64,000 bases of DNA from Anaerolineales bacterium UBA3905 (GTDB lineage: Bacteria; Chloroflexota; Anaerolineae; Caldilineales; Caldilineaceae): NCBI GenBank assembly GCA_002391565.1, contig DGFH01000301.1:8755-72754 (forward strand). The letters are read 5' to 3'. The notes below the pieces were generated by a model. It saw only the letters and a program-made list of their open reading frames with translations, made no database searches and was not told where the DNA came from. The position numbers and the translations under genes are program-made. Positions 18,750 through 29,958 of this stretch are shown one piece after another (position 1 is the first letter of the stretch; every line of letters starts with the position of its first letter).

Positions 18750-20438
18750 ATGAACATTGATCCCATCTTTCGCTCACGGCGCAGCAACGTCCTGGCGACG
18801 CGGGGCATGGTAGCCACCAGCCAGCCCCTGGCGGCGCAGGCCGGCCTATCGATCTTGCAGGCCGGCGGCAACGCCGCGGACGCCGCCATCGCCACTGCTG
18901 CCATGCTCAACGTCGTCGAGCCGATCTCCACCGGCATTGGCGGCGACTGCTTTGCGCTCTACTTCGACGCCGCCACCCGGCAGGTCACCGCATTGAACGG
19001 TTCAGGACGCGCACCAGCCGCCGCAGCGATCACGGCGCTCACCTCGCTTGGCTATACGAAAATGCCAACCTTCACCGGTCACACTGTCAGCATCCCCGGC
19101 GCCGTCGCCGGTTGGAGTGACCTGCTGGCGCGCCATGGACGCATGACCCTGGCGGATGTGCTCCAGCCTGCCATCTGGACCGCCGAGCACGGTTATCCTG
19201 TTTCGGAGCTGATCGCGCTGGGCTGGCGCACGCAGGAGAAAAAACTGCGCCGCGACCCGGACTGGCTGAGCGGCGACATCGATAATGGCCCGCCCCAACC
19301 GAGCGGCTACGAGTTGCTCCTCGATGGCCGCGCCCCGCGCCCCGGCGAGATAATGCGCATACCCACCCTGGCGGAGACGCTGCGCGGCATCGCCGCCGAA
19401 GGTAAGGATTACATCTATCGCGGTGACTTCGCTCGCAAGCTGAGCGAGCATGTACAGCGCTACGGCGGCTGGATCACACCGGCGGACATGGCGGCGCACA
19501 CCAGCACCTGGGACGAGCCGATCACCGCCGACTACCACGGCGTGCGCCTCTACGAATGTCCGCCCAACGGCCAGGGACTGGCGGCGATCATCGCTCTGAA
19601 CCTGGTTGCCGGCTACGACCTGGCTGCGCTGACGCCTGCCGACCGCCTCCACGTACTGATCGAGGCGATGCGCCTGGCTTTCGCCGACGCTCAGCAGTGG
19701 GTGTGCGACCCGCGCGCCCACCCGATCCCGTTACAGGAATTGGCGAGCCGCGCCTACGCCGACCGGCGTCGCCAGCGCATCGACTTGCAGCGGGCGGCGC
19801 AGAACGCACCCTACGGCTCACCGCTGGCCGGATCAGACACCGTCTACCTGAGTGTTGTGGATGGCGACGGCAACGCGTGCAGCTTCATCAACAGTCTCTA
19901 CATGGGGACAGGCAGCGGGTTGGTGGCGCCGGGGACAGGGGTTAGCCTGCAAAACCGCGCCAACCTGTTCGTGCTCGATCCCGAACATCCCAACGCGCTG
20001 GCGCCCAACAAGCGTCCCTACCAGACGATCATCCCGGCGCTGACCACGTACACCGAAGGGGAGTTCGCTGGCGCGCTGCACGCCAGCTTTGGCGTGATGG
20101 GCGGCTACATGCAGCCGCAGGGTCATCTCCAGATGATGGTCAATTTGCTGGCGCTGGGCATGTCACCTCAACAGGCGCTCGACGCGCCGCGTTGGGCGTT
20201 GGCTGGCCCTGGCGATGGGCTGGGCGCCCACGATGAGGGAGGACTGGTTTTCATCGAAGAGGGGTGGGATTTTACCGTGCTGGCGGAGCTGGCCCGGCGC
20301 GGCCATCACCTGGCGCCGGTCACCGGCTTTGCGCGCAGTACTCTCGGCGGAGGACAGATCATCCTCCGTCATCCAGAAAATGGGGTCTTGACCGGCGGAA
20401 GTGATCCACGTAAGGATGGATGCGCCGTTGGTTGGTAG
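18750..20438 (+). CDS. ggt: Gamma-glutamyltransferase
   Basis: 562 residues. GGTs are Ntn hydrolases that cut themselves into two subunits at a Thr and then transfer or hydrolyse gamma-glutamyl groups of glutathione and similar compounds. The start of the large subunit shows AAQAGLSILQAGGNAADAAI and EPISTGIGGDCF. The processing/catalytic Thr fits the T of GSDTVYLSVVDGDGNA, followed by SGLVAPGTGVSLQNRAN and later MGGYMQPQGHLQM. No signal peptide is visible, so it may be cytoplasmic or use another export route. A transport role is not implied. No obvious operon partner. Confidence 0.92.
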   Translation: MNIDPIFRSRRSNVLATRGMVATSQPLAAQAGLSILQAGGNAADAAIATAAMLNVVEPISTGIGGDCFALYFDAATRQVTALNGSGRAPAAAAITALTSLGYTKMPTFTGHTVSIPGAVAGWSDLLARHGRMTLADVLQPAIWTAEHGYPVSELIALGWRTQEKKLRRDPDWLSGDIDNGPPQPSGYELLLDGRAPRPGEIMRIPTLAETLRGIAAEGKDYIYRGDFARKLSEHVQRYGGWITPADMAAHTSTWDEPITADYHGVRLYECPPNGQGLAAIIALNLVAGYDLAALTPADRLHVLIEAMRLAFADAQQWVCDPRAHPIPLQELASRAYADRRRQRIDLQRAAQNAPYGSPLAGSDTVYLSVVDGDGNACSFINSLYMGTGSGLVAPGTGVSLQNRANLFVLDPEHPNALAPNKRPYQTIIPALTTYTEGEFAGALHASFGVMGGYMQPQGHLQMMVNLLALGMSPQQALDAPRWALAGPGDGLGAHDEGGLVFIEEGWDFTVLAELARRGHHLAPVTGFARSTLGGGQIILRHPENGVLTGGSDPRKDGCAVGW

Positions 20439-20585
20439 CATCCCACAGCGCCCATAATACACTATTCCAAGCAACCAAACCCCAGGCATTCGACAGGTTT
20501 GCGCGACTCCTTTTGCGCCTAGAGTGGAGTACAGGCTTATTGCGTCCTGGAATCTCTATGTAAGGTAGCGAAAGGAGTCACGATC

Positions 20586-23500
20586 ATGTACCAGGGCTGG
20601 CATATCAACAAGGCCACGCGACCCGCCGTGCGTGTGCTCCTCAGCGTTCTCAGCGTTATAGTGCTGTTGATGGTGCAGAGCCTGCGGCCAATGCCGATTG
20701 CGCGCGCGGCGCAATTCACCGTCTCGAATCCTGACGATGCAGGGCCCGGCAGTCTGCGGCAGGCGTTGCTCGATGCCAACGCGGCGGCGGGCGCCGATGT
20801 CATTACCTTCAACCTTCCGGTCGGCGCCACGATTCTGCTGGCGTCCCCGTTGCCGCCTATCTATGACGACCTGCTGGTGGCCGGGCCGGGCGCCGAGCAA
20901 TTGACCATCTCCGGCAACCATCAATTCCGCATCTTTACCGTGTTGGGCGGCGCCGTCACAATTTCCGGCCTGACGCTGCGCGCGGGCACGGCGCAGGGCG
21001 GCGCCGGCGGCGCTGCGACGATGGCAGGCGGCGGCGGCGGCGGCGCAGGACTGGGCGGCGCACTGCTTGTCCATGCCGGCGCCGTCCATCTGATCGATGT
21101 GAATTTCGATGACAACCAGGCCATCGGCGGCGCGGGCGGCGGCGGTGGCTTTGGCACAGCCGGCGGCGGCGCTGGTGGCGGCGGCGCGGGCGGCGCCGGT
21201 GGCAATGGCAGCAATACGACCGCGTTTGGCGGCGGCGGTGGTGGCTTCCTGGGCAGCGGCGGCAGCGCAGGGGTGACTTTTGCGGGCGGTGGCGGCGGCT
21301 TCACCGGGCGCGGCGGCGGTCTGGAGGGCGCGGCGCAGGCCATCGGGGGCGGCGGCGCCAACAACGCGCCTGGCGCCGCCGGGGGTGGCAGTGGTAGTGC
21401 AGCAGGCAGTGGCGGCGGCGGCGGCAGCACCGGCATTCCCACCGCCTCAGCGGGCGCAGACGGCAACAGCGGCGGCGGCGCCGGTGGCTTTGGCGGCGGC
21501 GGGGGTGGCGCAGCTGGCGATAGCGGCGGCGACGGCGGCGACTATGGCGGGGGCGGCGGCGGCGTCAACACAGCAACGGCAGATAGCGGCGGCGACGGCG
21601 GCTTTGGCGGTGGGGGCGGCGGCGGCATCGACCAGGGCGGCATGGGTGGCTTTGGCGGCGGCGGAGGCGGCGCAGGCTACGGTGCAGGCGCTGGCGGCGG
21701 GACGCATGGCGGTGCAGGAATCGGCCCGAACGGTGGCGGCGGCGCCGGATTGGGCGGTGCGCTCTTCGTGCGCAGTGGGCGCGTGACCATGGCAAATGTC
21801 CGTTTCACTGGCAATAGCGCCATGGGCGGCGCAGGCGCCGGCAGCAGCGAACGCGGGCAGGGCAAAGGCGGTGCAATCTATGCGCTGGACGGCAGCACCC
21901 TCATCGGTGTAGACGGCGCCCCGTTCTTTGCCGACAACACGGCGCAAGACGCCGGCGGCGACGCGCACGACAATGCCGATTGGTATGGCGCGATGAGCAC
22001 AGTTGCTGGCAACGTAGCGGCCAAATCCGGCAGCGCACAGAGCGCCTTCGTCGGTGAAACCTTCGGCGCACCGCTGCAGGCCGAAATCACCATCGGCGGT
22101 GCAGCGGCGCCCTTTGCGCCGGTGCGCTTCACCGTGATTCCCAGCAACGGCGCCGGTGCGACCTTTCCCGGTGGCGCCACTGCCGTCGTGGTCTTTGCCG
22201 ATGCCGCTGGCGTGGCGACGACGCCGCCGCTTACAGCCAATGGCAGCGTCGGCAGCTTTACGGTAAGTGCGGCGGTGGCTGGCGTCAACAGTGTCGGGCA
22301 CTTTGTGTTGCTCAATCGTGGGCGGACGACGATGAGCGTCACCTCGGCGCCGTCGGAATCCGTTTTCGGTCAGGAAGTCGTCTTCACGGCGCAGGTGACG
22401 CCGACTGCACCCGCCACCGGTGCACCCGGCGGGATGATCCTGTTCAAGGATGGCGACGCCACATTGGGCACGGTGACGCTCGTTAACGGTGTTGCCACGC
22501 TACGCAGCCATGGGCTGGCGGTGGGCGACCATGCTGTGACGGCGCTCTATCTGGGCAGCTCGATCTTTGCGGCGAGTGAAGCGCCAGTCTACATCCATCG
22601 CGTGAACAAAGCCGACACGGCGACAATCCTGACGATCAACCCGGCGACGACTGTTTTTGGGCAGGCGCTGACCTTGAGCACCAGCGTGCACACCCAGGCG
22701 CCAGGAGCCGGCACGCCTGGCGGCATCGTTACCTTCCGGCAAGGCGACGCCGTACTAGGCAGCGTCACCCTGGTCAACGGCGCCGCAACCTACAGCATCG
22801 GTGGGCTGGCGGTGGGCGCGCACAACATTACGGCGGAGTACGGTGGCAGTGTCCGCTACAACGGCAGCACCTCAGCCCCTGCCACCCACACGATCGACAA
22901 GGCGGCAACGACCACGACGTTGCAGATTGCACCTAACCCTGCCATCATCGGCGACACGGTGAGCTTCACCGCGACGGTGACGGTCGGTGCGCCCGGCAGC
23001 GGCGCCCCGGATGGGCAGGTCATCTTTACAGATGGCGGTGCAGCGTTGGGCGTCAGCCCAGTCGTGAACGGCGTGGCAACGCTCAACACGGCCACACTCG
23101 ATGTCGGCAGCCACACGATTATGGCGCAGTATGCAGGTGGCAGCAATTTTGCCGCCAGCACGTCAGCACCCGTCGCACAGGTCGTGAAGCGCAAGACGTT
23201 GGTCACGTTGAAGATTACACCCAATCCCGTCAAGGTCGATCAGGCTGTGATCATCGATGTACGCGTCCAGGACACACCGCCGGGAATCGATGTGCAGGCG
23301 GCAGGCGTCAACCTGGCGGCGCCCTCTGGGGCAGTTGAGATCGTCGATAGCGCAGGGGCAATCCTGGCGACGATACCGCTGCAAGAGGGAGCGGGCAGCA
23401 TCACAACAACGCTGCCCGGCGGTGTGCATCAGCTGGTAGCGCGCTATCCCGGCGATGATCTTTACGGCGGTGGTGCGTCGCCCGTCGTGACTCAAAACGT

Positions 23501-23834
23501 CCAGCGGTATCGTAGCGTCACCACCCTGGGGCGATCCGCCAATAGCACCAGCCTGGGCCAGGCGCTGATTTTGCGCGCCGAAGTCGTCGCCGACGACCCC
23601 ACACGGGGACAGCCAACAGGCACGGTCGCTTTTCTAGTCGATGGCGTTGTCGTGGGGACCACCGAACTGCAGGCCGGACAGGCGGCTATCACACTGAATA
23701 CGCTTAGCTCAGGCGCGCACCTGGTGGCAGCCGAATATCAAGGCGACGCCCGCTTTAATCCCAGCGGTTCCAACCCGCTCTTCCATACCGTGGAGAGCAG
23801 CAGCTATCTCTATCTGCCCACCGTCGTGCGGTAG
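20586..23834 (+). CDS. Secreted glycine-rich beta-helix protein with Ig-like repeats
   Basis: 1082 residues, AAAGGAG 9 nt before the ATG. An N-terminal signal peptide (VLLSVLSVIVLLMVQSL, cut near ARAAQ) leads to a segment typical of right-handed parallel beta-helix outer proteins (NPDDAGPGSLRQALLDAN, then DVITFNLP). Residues ~137-420 are over half glycine. From about residue 480 come several ~90-residue Ig-like units with a recurring core such as GTVTLVNGVATLRSHGLAVG and GSVTLVNGAATYSIGGLAVG. This is the Big/Ig-like-3 pattern of surface adhesins. The extreme C-terminus is SYLYLPTVVR, similar to the tail of the protein ending at 45768. A rho-independent terminator follows. Confidence 0.85.
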   Translation: MYQGWHINKATRPAVRVLLSVLSVIVLLMVQSLRPMPIARAAQFTVSNPDDAGPGSLRQALLDANAAAGADVITFNLPVGATILLASPLPPIYDDLLVAGPGAEQLTISGNHQFRIFTVLGGAVTISGLTLRAGTAQGGAGGAATMAGGGGGGAGLGGALLVHAGAVHLIDVNFDDNQAIGGAGGGGGFGTAGGGAGGGGAGGAGGNGSNTTAFGGGGGGFLGSGGSAGVTFAGGGGGFTGRGGGLEGAAQAIGGGGANNAPGAAGGGSGSAAGSGGGGGSTGIPTASAGADGNSGGGAGGFGGGGGGAAGDSGGDGGDYGGGGGGVNTATADSGGDGGFGGGGGGGIDQGGMGGFGGGGGGAGYGAGAGGGTHGGAGIGPNGGGGAGLGGALFVRSGRVTMANVRFTGNSAMGGAGAGSSERGQGKGGAIYALDGSTLIGVDGAPFFADNTAQDAGGDAHDNADWYGAMSTVAGNVAAKSGSAQSAFVGETFGAPLQAEITIGGAAAPFAPVRFTVIPSNGAGATFPGGATAVVVFADAAGVATTPPLTANGSVGSFTVSAAVAGVNSVGHFVLLNRGRTTMSVTSAPSESVFGQEVVFTAQVTPTAPATGAPGGMILFKDGDATLGTVTLVNGVATLRSHGLAVGDHAVTALYLGSSIFAASEAPVYIHRVNKADTATILTINPATTVFGQALTLSTSVHTQAPGAGTPGGIVTFRQGDAVLGSVTLVNGAATYSIGGLAVGAHNITAEYGGSVRYNGSTSAPATHTIDKAATTTTLQIAPNPAIIGDTVSFTATVTVGAPGSGAPDGQVIFTDGGAALGVSPVVNGVATLNTATLDVGSHTIMAQYAGGSNFAASTSAPVAQVVKRKTLVTLKITPNPVKVDQAVIIDVRVQDTPPGIDVQAAGVNLAAPSGAVEIVDSAGAILATIPLQEGAGSITTTLPGGVHQLVARYPGDDLYGGGASPVVTQNVQRYRSVTTLGRSANSTSLGQALILRAEVVADDPTRGQPTGTVAFLVDGVVVGTTELQAGQAAITLNTLSSGAHLVAAEYQGDARFNPSGSNPLFHTVESSSYLYLPTVVR
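20995..21770 (+). repeat. GGC-rich low-complexity coding block
   Basis: Nearly 780 bp dominated by GGC/GGT and GCG codons, encoding Gly with scattered Ala, Ser, Asn and Phe. It resembles PE-PGRS-like or beta-roll/glycine-loop regions. The period is irregular (runs of GGGGG separated by FG, AG, GS). Confidence 0.85.
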
Positions 23835-23868
23835 GCAGGCACATCGGTTAACAATCGGTTCATGGCAG

Positions 23869-23907
23869 ACGACGGCCCGACGCCACGGCGCAGCGGGCCG
23901 TCGTTTA
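23869..23907 (+). terminator. Intrinsic terminator
   Basis: Stem acgacggcccg (23869-23879) with its complement (23894-23904), 11 bp and perfect, has a 14-nt loop. The stem is followed by a short T run. It lies 35 bp after the stop of the secreted Gly-rich protein. A TACAAT at 23959-23964 is a possible -10 for the next gene. Confidence 0.8.
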
Positions 23908-24010
23908 CTTCTGGCGTTCTGCAATCTCTCTCTTTGCGTGAATTTGATGCGTCCTGAGTACAATAAGGCGCATTCAGCCGATTCGCCCGTGAGTTCAGGT
24001 ACAAAGGTGT

Positions 24011-25414
<1,404 letters not shown>

Positions 25415-25434
25415 CACACACGCAGCCCTCTATT

Positions 25435-25498
25435 ATCTTCCCGGAAGCTTTGGAGCTTCCGGGAAGATTGCGAGCAACATCACGCGACAACCTAGAAA
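25435..25498. repeat. 64-bp hairpin repeat, copy A
   Basis: A 13-bp perfect stem (cttcccggaagct / agcttccgggaag, 15 bp with flanking AT pairs) with loop TTGG at 25437-25466. It is followed by a 30-bp flank ending in acaacctagaaa. Copy B at 29959-30022 is its reverse complement with 58 of 64 positions identical; four of the six differences are the loop. It lies between convergent genes and could act as a bidirectional terminator. Confidence 0.9.
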
Positions 25499-25590
25499 AC
25501 CAACAACGCAAAGCAATGTCGTCATTTCCGGTTGTTTTGCCCTGCGCGCCTCAGCGTCTTCGCGGCCTGGCGTCGGTGAGAGTCAAGCGC

Positions 25591-26604
25591 CTACGCGTCG
25601 TGCTCCTGTTCGGGCGTTACAACGCGCAACAACACGGCGTCTTCAGTTGCGCTAAGCTGATACTCACCCAGTTCGGCAGGGAGCAGCACCCACTGCACGG
25701 CTGTGAGTGTTAACGGTGCGGCGTCGGAGGTAAGCATCGCCTCCCCCTGCAACACGGCCCAAATCTCAAAGGTGGAGCCATCGCACAAGCCGTAGAATTC
25801 GTGACCGGCGGGCAGGAAGATGCGTTCCGTCTCGAAATAGGGACAGGTCACCAGACGCTCGATGCGCACCCCCTCTTCATCGAGCAGGAGCGTTGGTTTT
25901 GTCGGTTCAGGCGCCACCAGGTCGAAGTTGAGCACGTCGAGCGATTTTTCCAGATGCAACGGGCGCGGGCGACCCCAATCCCAGATGCGATAGGTTGTAT
26001 CGCTGTTCTGCTGAATCTCGGCAACCATGATGCCCGGTCCCAGCGCGTGAATCGTGCCTGCCGGGACGAAGATCACATCTCCCGGCTTGACCGCCACGCG
26101 GTGCAGCCCGTCCACGCTGGCATCCGCACCAATGATCGCGGCGTAGCGCTCACGCGTCATGCCGGGCGCAAAGCCGTAGATCAGCTCGGCGCCCGGCTCG
26201 GCGTGCAGCACCACCCACATCTCGGTCTTGCCCAGTTCGCCTTCGTGCGCCATGCCATAGGCGTCGTCGGGATGCACCTGGATCGAGAGCCAGCGGTTGG
26301 CGTCGAGGATTTTGATCAACAGCGGAAACTTGCCCGCCGTCAGCGAAGCCGCGTTGCGTTCGCCGAGCAGCGCTTCACCCAACAGTTCCTGCACTTCGGG
26401 CAGCGTCTTGCCCTTGAGCGGCCCGGTGTTGACCACGCTCGATCCGTTCGGGTGCGCAGCGATCTCCCAGCTCTCCGCCACGATGCCATCCGGGATCGTG
26501 CGCCCCAGTTTTGTCTCCAAATTGCGACCACCCCACGGGTAATCCTTGAAGACCGGGTCAAAGGTCAGCGGATAGATCATGTCACTGGTTACGCCGTCGC
26601 TCAT
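25591..26604 (-). CDS. manA: Mannose-6-phosphate isomerase, class I
   Basis: 337 residues from the ATG at 26604; the longer N-terminal reading (RIMGLIPLWHTSSV) lacks family similarity. It interconverts mannose-6-phosphate and fructose-6-phosphate, zinc-dependent. Zinc ligands are in LSIQVHPDDAYG and GKTEMWVV. The cupin region has KPGDVIFVPAGTIHALG and the active-site end reads QQNSDTTYRIWDWGR. The length is that of the short class I enzymes of Firmicutes type. It lies 149 bp after the dehydratase gene, last in the block bracketed by repeats A and B. It could channel sugars from the adjacent transporter into glycolysis. Confidence 0.93.
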   Translation of the reverse strand: MSDGVTSDMIYPLTFDPVFKDYPWGGRNLETKLGRTIPDGIVAESWEIAAHPNGSSVVNTGPLKGKTLPEVQELLGEALLGERNAASLTAGKFPLLIKILDANRWLSIQVHPDDAYGMAHEGELGKTEMWVVLHAEPGAELIYGFAPGMTRERYAAIIGADASVDGLHRVAVKPGDVIFVPAGTIHALGPGIMVAEIQQNSDTTYRIWDWGRPRPLHLEKSLDVLNFDLVAPEPTKPTLLLDEEGVRIERLVTCPYFETERIFLPAGHEFYGLCDGSTFEIWAVLQGEAMLTSDAAPLTLTAVQWVLLPAELGEYQLSATEDAVLLRVVTPEQEHDA

Positions 26605-26753
26605 GGTAATTTGTCCCTCAACCTGGTTTTGCACACTCCAATCGTGGTTGCTGTCGGCAACAGAAGAAGTATGCCACAAAGGGATCAATCCCATGATACG
26701 CAAAGATGTTGCGATTGGCGCTAAGGAGTCCTTTCAGGGCGATGTCATCATCT

Positions 26754-28457
26754 TTACTGGAGTGTTGGATGGCGCAGAAAATCCAGGTCGGCGCCCAGGT
26801 TCGCTTGCTGGCAGTGACGCAAATAGAGCGCTTCATAGCCGCGCAATGCTGAGGCGGCTGGCGGTGAGAATTCCGCACGGCGTCGCGCCAGCTCGGCATC
26901 TGATACGCGCAAGGTAAGTTCACGGCGGTCGCTGTTAAGTTCAATCAAATCGCCAGTGCGGACGAGCGCAAGCGGGCCTCCCACCGCCGCTTCTGGCGCG
27001 ACATGCAGTACAACAGTGCCAAAGGCCGTGCCACTCATGCGCGCGTCAGAGATGCGCACCATATCGGTGACGCCAGCAGCCGCCAGCTTCTTGGGGATCG
27101 GCAGGTAACCGGCCTCTGGCATCCCCGGCCCACCCAGTGGGCCCGCGTTTTGCAGCACCAGAAAATCGTCGGGGGTTACGTCCAACTCTGGGCTGTCGAT
27201 GCGCGCGGCGATGTCCGCCAGGGAAGTGAAGACGACGGCGCGCCCCACCTTGTTGAGCAAGGCAGGCGTCGCCGCGCCGCGTTTGAGCAGCGCGCCGTCC
27301 GGCGCCAGGTTTCCCTTGAGCACGATCAGCCCGCCTTTGGGTTGAAGTGGCGCAGAAGCCGGGTAAATCACCTGTTGCCAGGTTGGGAAGGTGTAAGGTT
27401 CGTCCAGCAGTTCGCCCAGCGTCTGCCCGGTGACGGTCAACACATCCAGGTGTAAAAGATGCTTGATCTCGTTCAGCACGACGCGCATGCCACCGGCGCG
27501 GTGGAAATCTTCCATATAACCCGATCCGGTGGGCTTCAAGTCGACCAGCACCGGCGTTGTATCTGCAATCTCGTTCAGACGTTGGAGGTCGAGTTTGACG
27601 CCCAGGCGCCCGGCGATTGCCGTCAGGTGAATGATGGCATTGGTGGAACCGCCAATCGCCTGCAACACGTATAAGGCATTTTCAAACGCGGCGGGCGTCA
27701 TGATTTTGTCTGGCGTCAAGCCTAGGCGAAGCAACGTCATCGCCTGTTTGCCCGATTCCTCGGCATTGCGCATACGGTCGGCATAGACGGCGGGAATCGA
27801 CGCGCCGCCCGGCAGCATCATGCCAAGCGCCTCGACGACGCAGGCCATTGTACTGGCGGTGCCCATGACGCTGCAGGTGCCCGGCGTCGGGGCAAGCTGA
27901 CCCTCCACGGTGTCGATGGCGACCTGGTCGATCTCGTTGCGTCGAAAGCGCGCCCAGAAGCGCCGACAATCTGTACACGCACCCAGTCGTTCACCTTGAT
28001 ACTGACTGGTCAGCATCGGCCCGGCTGCAACGACAATGGCGGGCAAGCCAGCGCTGGCCGCCCCCATGAGCAGGGCAGGCAGCGTCTTGTCGCAGCCGCC
28101 TGTCAACACGACTGCGTCGAGTGGTTGGGCGCGCAGCATCGACTCCACATCCATCGCCATCAAGTTGCGATAGAGCATACTGGTGGGTGAGAGAAATACT
28201 TCACCCAACGAAATGGTGGGAAATTCCAGCGGCAGCCCGCCTGCCTGCCAGACTCCACGTTTGACAGCATCCACCAACTGCGGAAAGTGGCGATGACAAT
28301 TGTTGAGTTCGCTGTAGGTGTTGAGAATCCCTACAATCGGCTTGCGCAACGCTTCGCTGCTGAAACCCATTGCCCGTGCAAATGAACGGCGCAAGTAAAG
28401 GGCGAACTCCCGATCTCCGTACTCAGTCAGATTATTGGCCAGGCCGTGCGCGGTCAT
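26754..28457 (-). CDS. IlvD/Edd-family dehydratase, probably sugar-acid specific
   Basis: 567 residues from the ATG at 28457; the upstream reading overlaps the aldehyde dehydrogenase gene antisense to its motifs and is rejected. Fe-S ligand Cys are in LTGGCDKTLPALLMGA and LGACTDCRRFWARFRRN, with PTPGTCSVMGTASTMA in between. The C-terminal domain has GPLGGPGMPEAGYLPIP and RISDARMSGTAFG. The DCRRFWARFRRNEI stretch and gene context favour the L-arabonate/D-xylonate dehydratase branch over branched-chain amino acid IlvD. Expected reaction: aldonate to 2-keto-3-deoxyaldonate. It starts 10 bp after the aldehyde dehydrogenase gene. Exact substrate not fixed. Confidence 0.88.
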   Translation of the reverse strand: MTAHGLANNLTEYGDREFALYLRRSFARAMGFSSEALRKPIVGILNTYSELNNCHRHFPQLVDAVKRGVWQAGGLPLEFPTISLGEVFLSPTSMLYRNLMAMDVESMLRAQPLDAVVLTGGCDKTLPALLMGAASAGLPAIVVAAGPMLTSQYQGERLGACTDCRRFWARFRRNEIDQVAIDTVEGQLAPTPGTCSVMGTASTMACVVEALGMMLPGGASIPAVYADRMRNAEESGKQAMTLLRLGLTPDKIMTPAAFENALYVLQAIGGSTNAIIHLTAIAGRLGVKLDLQRLNEIADTTPVLVDLKPTGSGYMEDFHRAGGMRVVLNEIKHLLHLDVLTVTGQTLGELLDEPYTFPTWQQVIYPASAPLQPKGGLIVLKGNLAPDGALLKRGAATPALLNKVGRAVVFTSLADIAARIDSPELDVTPDDFLVLQNAGPLGGPGMPEAGYLPIPKKLAAAGVTDMVRISDARMSGTAFGTVVLHVAPEAAVGGPLALVRTGDLIELNSDRRELTLRVSDAELARRRAEFSPPAASALRGYEALYLRHCQQANLGADLDFLRHPTLQ

Positions 28458-28467
28458 GCGTTTTCCG

Positions 28468-29904
28468 TTACCCTTCGATGGCCATGGAAACGAACTTAAT
28501 TTCCATGTATTCATGCAGACCTTCCTGCGCGCCCTCGCGCCCGAAGCCGCTCTGTTTGACGCCGCCAAAGGGCGCCTCGGCGGTGGCAGGCGTCATGTCA
28601 TTGACGCCAATGATGCCAAACTTCAGGCCTTCATAGGCGCGAATCGCCGTCCGCAGGTCGTTGGTGAGCACATAAGCCGCCAGTCCATAGGGCGTGTTGT
28701 TTGCCTGCGCCAATGCCGATGCCATGTCATCGAATGAATTGAGCAGCATCACCGGGCCAAAGGTCTCTTCCTGCATCACGCGCATCTGCGGCGCCAGATT
28801 GGTTAGCAACGTTGGGGCATAGAAGAAACCGCGCGCTCTGCCTGGCGGCGGCGCGCCGCCAGTGAGCACCTGCGCTCCCCGCTCAACCGCATCGGCCACA
28901 AAATCGGCAATGCGCGTACGCGCGGCGGCAGAGACCAGCGGGCCGGTCGTCACCTGCGGGTCTAACCCAGGCCCCACCACCAGATTCTCAACAATCGCCC
29001 GGCTGGCGGCAATGAAGTCATCTTCGATCGCCCGATGCACATAGAAGCGACTCGGCGAAATGCAGACCTGGCCGTTGTTACGGAACTTGGCGGCGACAGC
29101 AATTTTGGCGACCGCCTCCACGTCCACGTCGGGAAAGACAAGGACGGGCGCGCTGCCGCCCAGTTCAAGTGAGAGGCGTTTGATGCCCTCGGCAGCGTTG
29201 CGCATGAGCAGCCTGCCAACTGCCTGCGACCCGGTAAAGGAGAGCTTGTCCACCTGCGGCGAACGCAGGAAGACTTCGCCGATCGGTGCAGGCTGACCGT
29301 TGACCAGATTGAGCACACCAGGCGGCATTCCTGCCTCCTCGAGCAGGTTGACCAGCGCCATTGCGCTCATCGGCGTCAACTCGCTGGGGCGCGCCACAAC
29401 CGTGCAGCCGGCAGCCAGCGCCCCCGACCATTTGCGCGCAGGCAAGTAGGCCGGGAAATTCCAGGCGGTAATCGTGGCAACGACGCCAACGGGCATGGGA
29501 ATGGCAAGCAGCCGCTTGTGGCCGCGGCGGGGCGGAATGGTGCGGCCGTAGGCGCGCTTGCCTTCCTCGGCAAACCAGTCGAAAAGGTCGGCGCACGCTG
29601 TCCACTCGCCGCGCGCCTCGGCCAGGGGCTTGCCACATTCGCGCGTCATGATCGGCGCCAGCTCATCCAGCCGACTGTAGATCAGATCGGCGACGCGCCG
29701 CAGGATGGCGCCGCGTTCGTAGGCGGTCATCGCCGCCCACTTTGGCTGCGCCGCTGCTGCTGCTGCAATTGCAGCCTCGGCGTCAGCGGCATCGCCAAAG
29801 GGCACGTCCAGAATCGCGGCTTCCGTAGCCGGATCGATCACGGTCCAGGTTGCACCACTCTGGGCGTCCACCCACCGACCATTGATATATTGTTTGTAGT
29901 TCAT
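28468..29904 (-). CDS. NAD(P)-dependent aldehyde dehydrogenase
   Basis: 478 residues from the ATG at 29904. Catalytic residues: Glu in SLELGGSAPVLVF and Cys in RNNGQVCISPSRFYV. The cofactor loop is ITAWNFPAYLPARKW and the C-terminus has PFGGVKQSGFGREGAQEGLHEY. This is the succinate/alpha-ketoglutarate-semialdehyde or glycolaldehyde dehydrogenase group. Being 10 bp upstream of a sugar-acid dehydratase, it most likely oxidises an aldehyde made in an oxidative pentose or hexose pathway, for example 2-ketoglutarate semialdehyde in the Weimberg route. That role is inferred from context, and no KDA/KDX dehydratase or aldolase gene is present here. First gene of the ALDH-dehydratase-manA block. Confidence 0.9.
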   Translation of the reverse strand: MNYKQYINGRWVDAQSGATWTVIDPATEAAILDVPFGDAADAEAAIAAAAAAQPKWAAMTAYERGAILRRVADLIYSRLDELAPIMTRECGKPLAEARGEWTACADLFDWFAEEGKRAYGRTIPPRRGHKRLLAIPMPVGVVATITAWNFPAYLPARKWSGALAAGCTVVARPSELTPMSAMALVNLLEEAGMPPGVLNLVNGQPAPIGEVFLRSPQVDKLSFTGSQAVGRLLMRNAAEGIKRLSLELGGSAPVLVFPDVDVEAVAKIAVAAKFRNNGQVCISPSRFYVHRAIEDDFIAASRAIVENLVVGPGLDPQVTTGPLVSAAARTRIADFVADAVERGAQVLTGGAPPPGRARGFFYAPTLLTNLAPQMRVMQEETFGPVMLLNSFDDMASALAQANNTPYGLAAYVLTNDLRTAIRAYEGLKFGIIGVNDMTPATAEAPFGGVKQSGFGREGAQEGLHEYMEIKFVSMAIEG

Positions 29905-29958
29905 GACCAGACTCTCTTTTTCCATTGGCAGCACGCGCCAGCTTCAGAAAGATATCGA

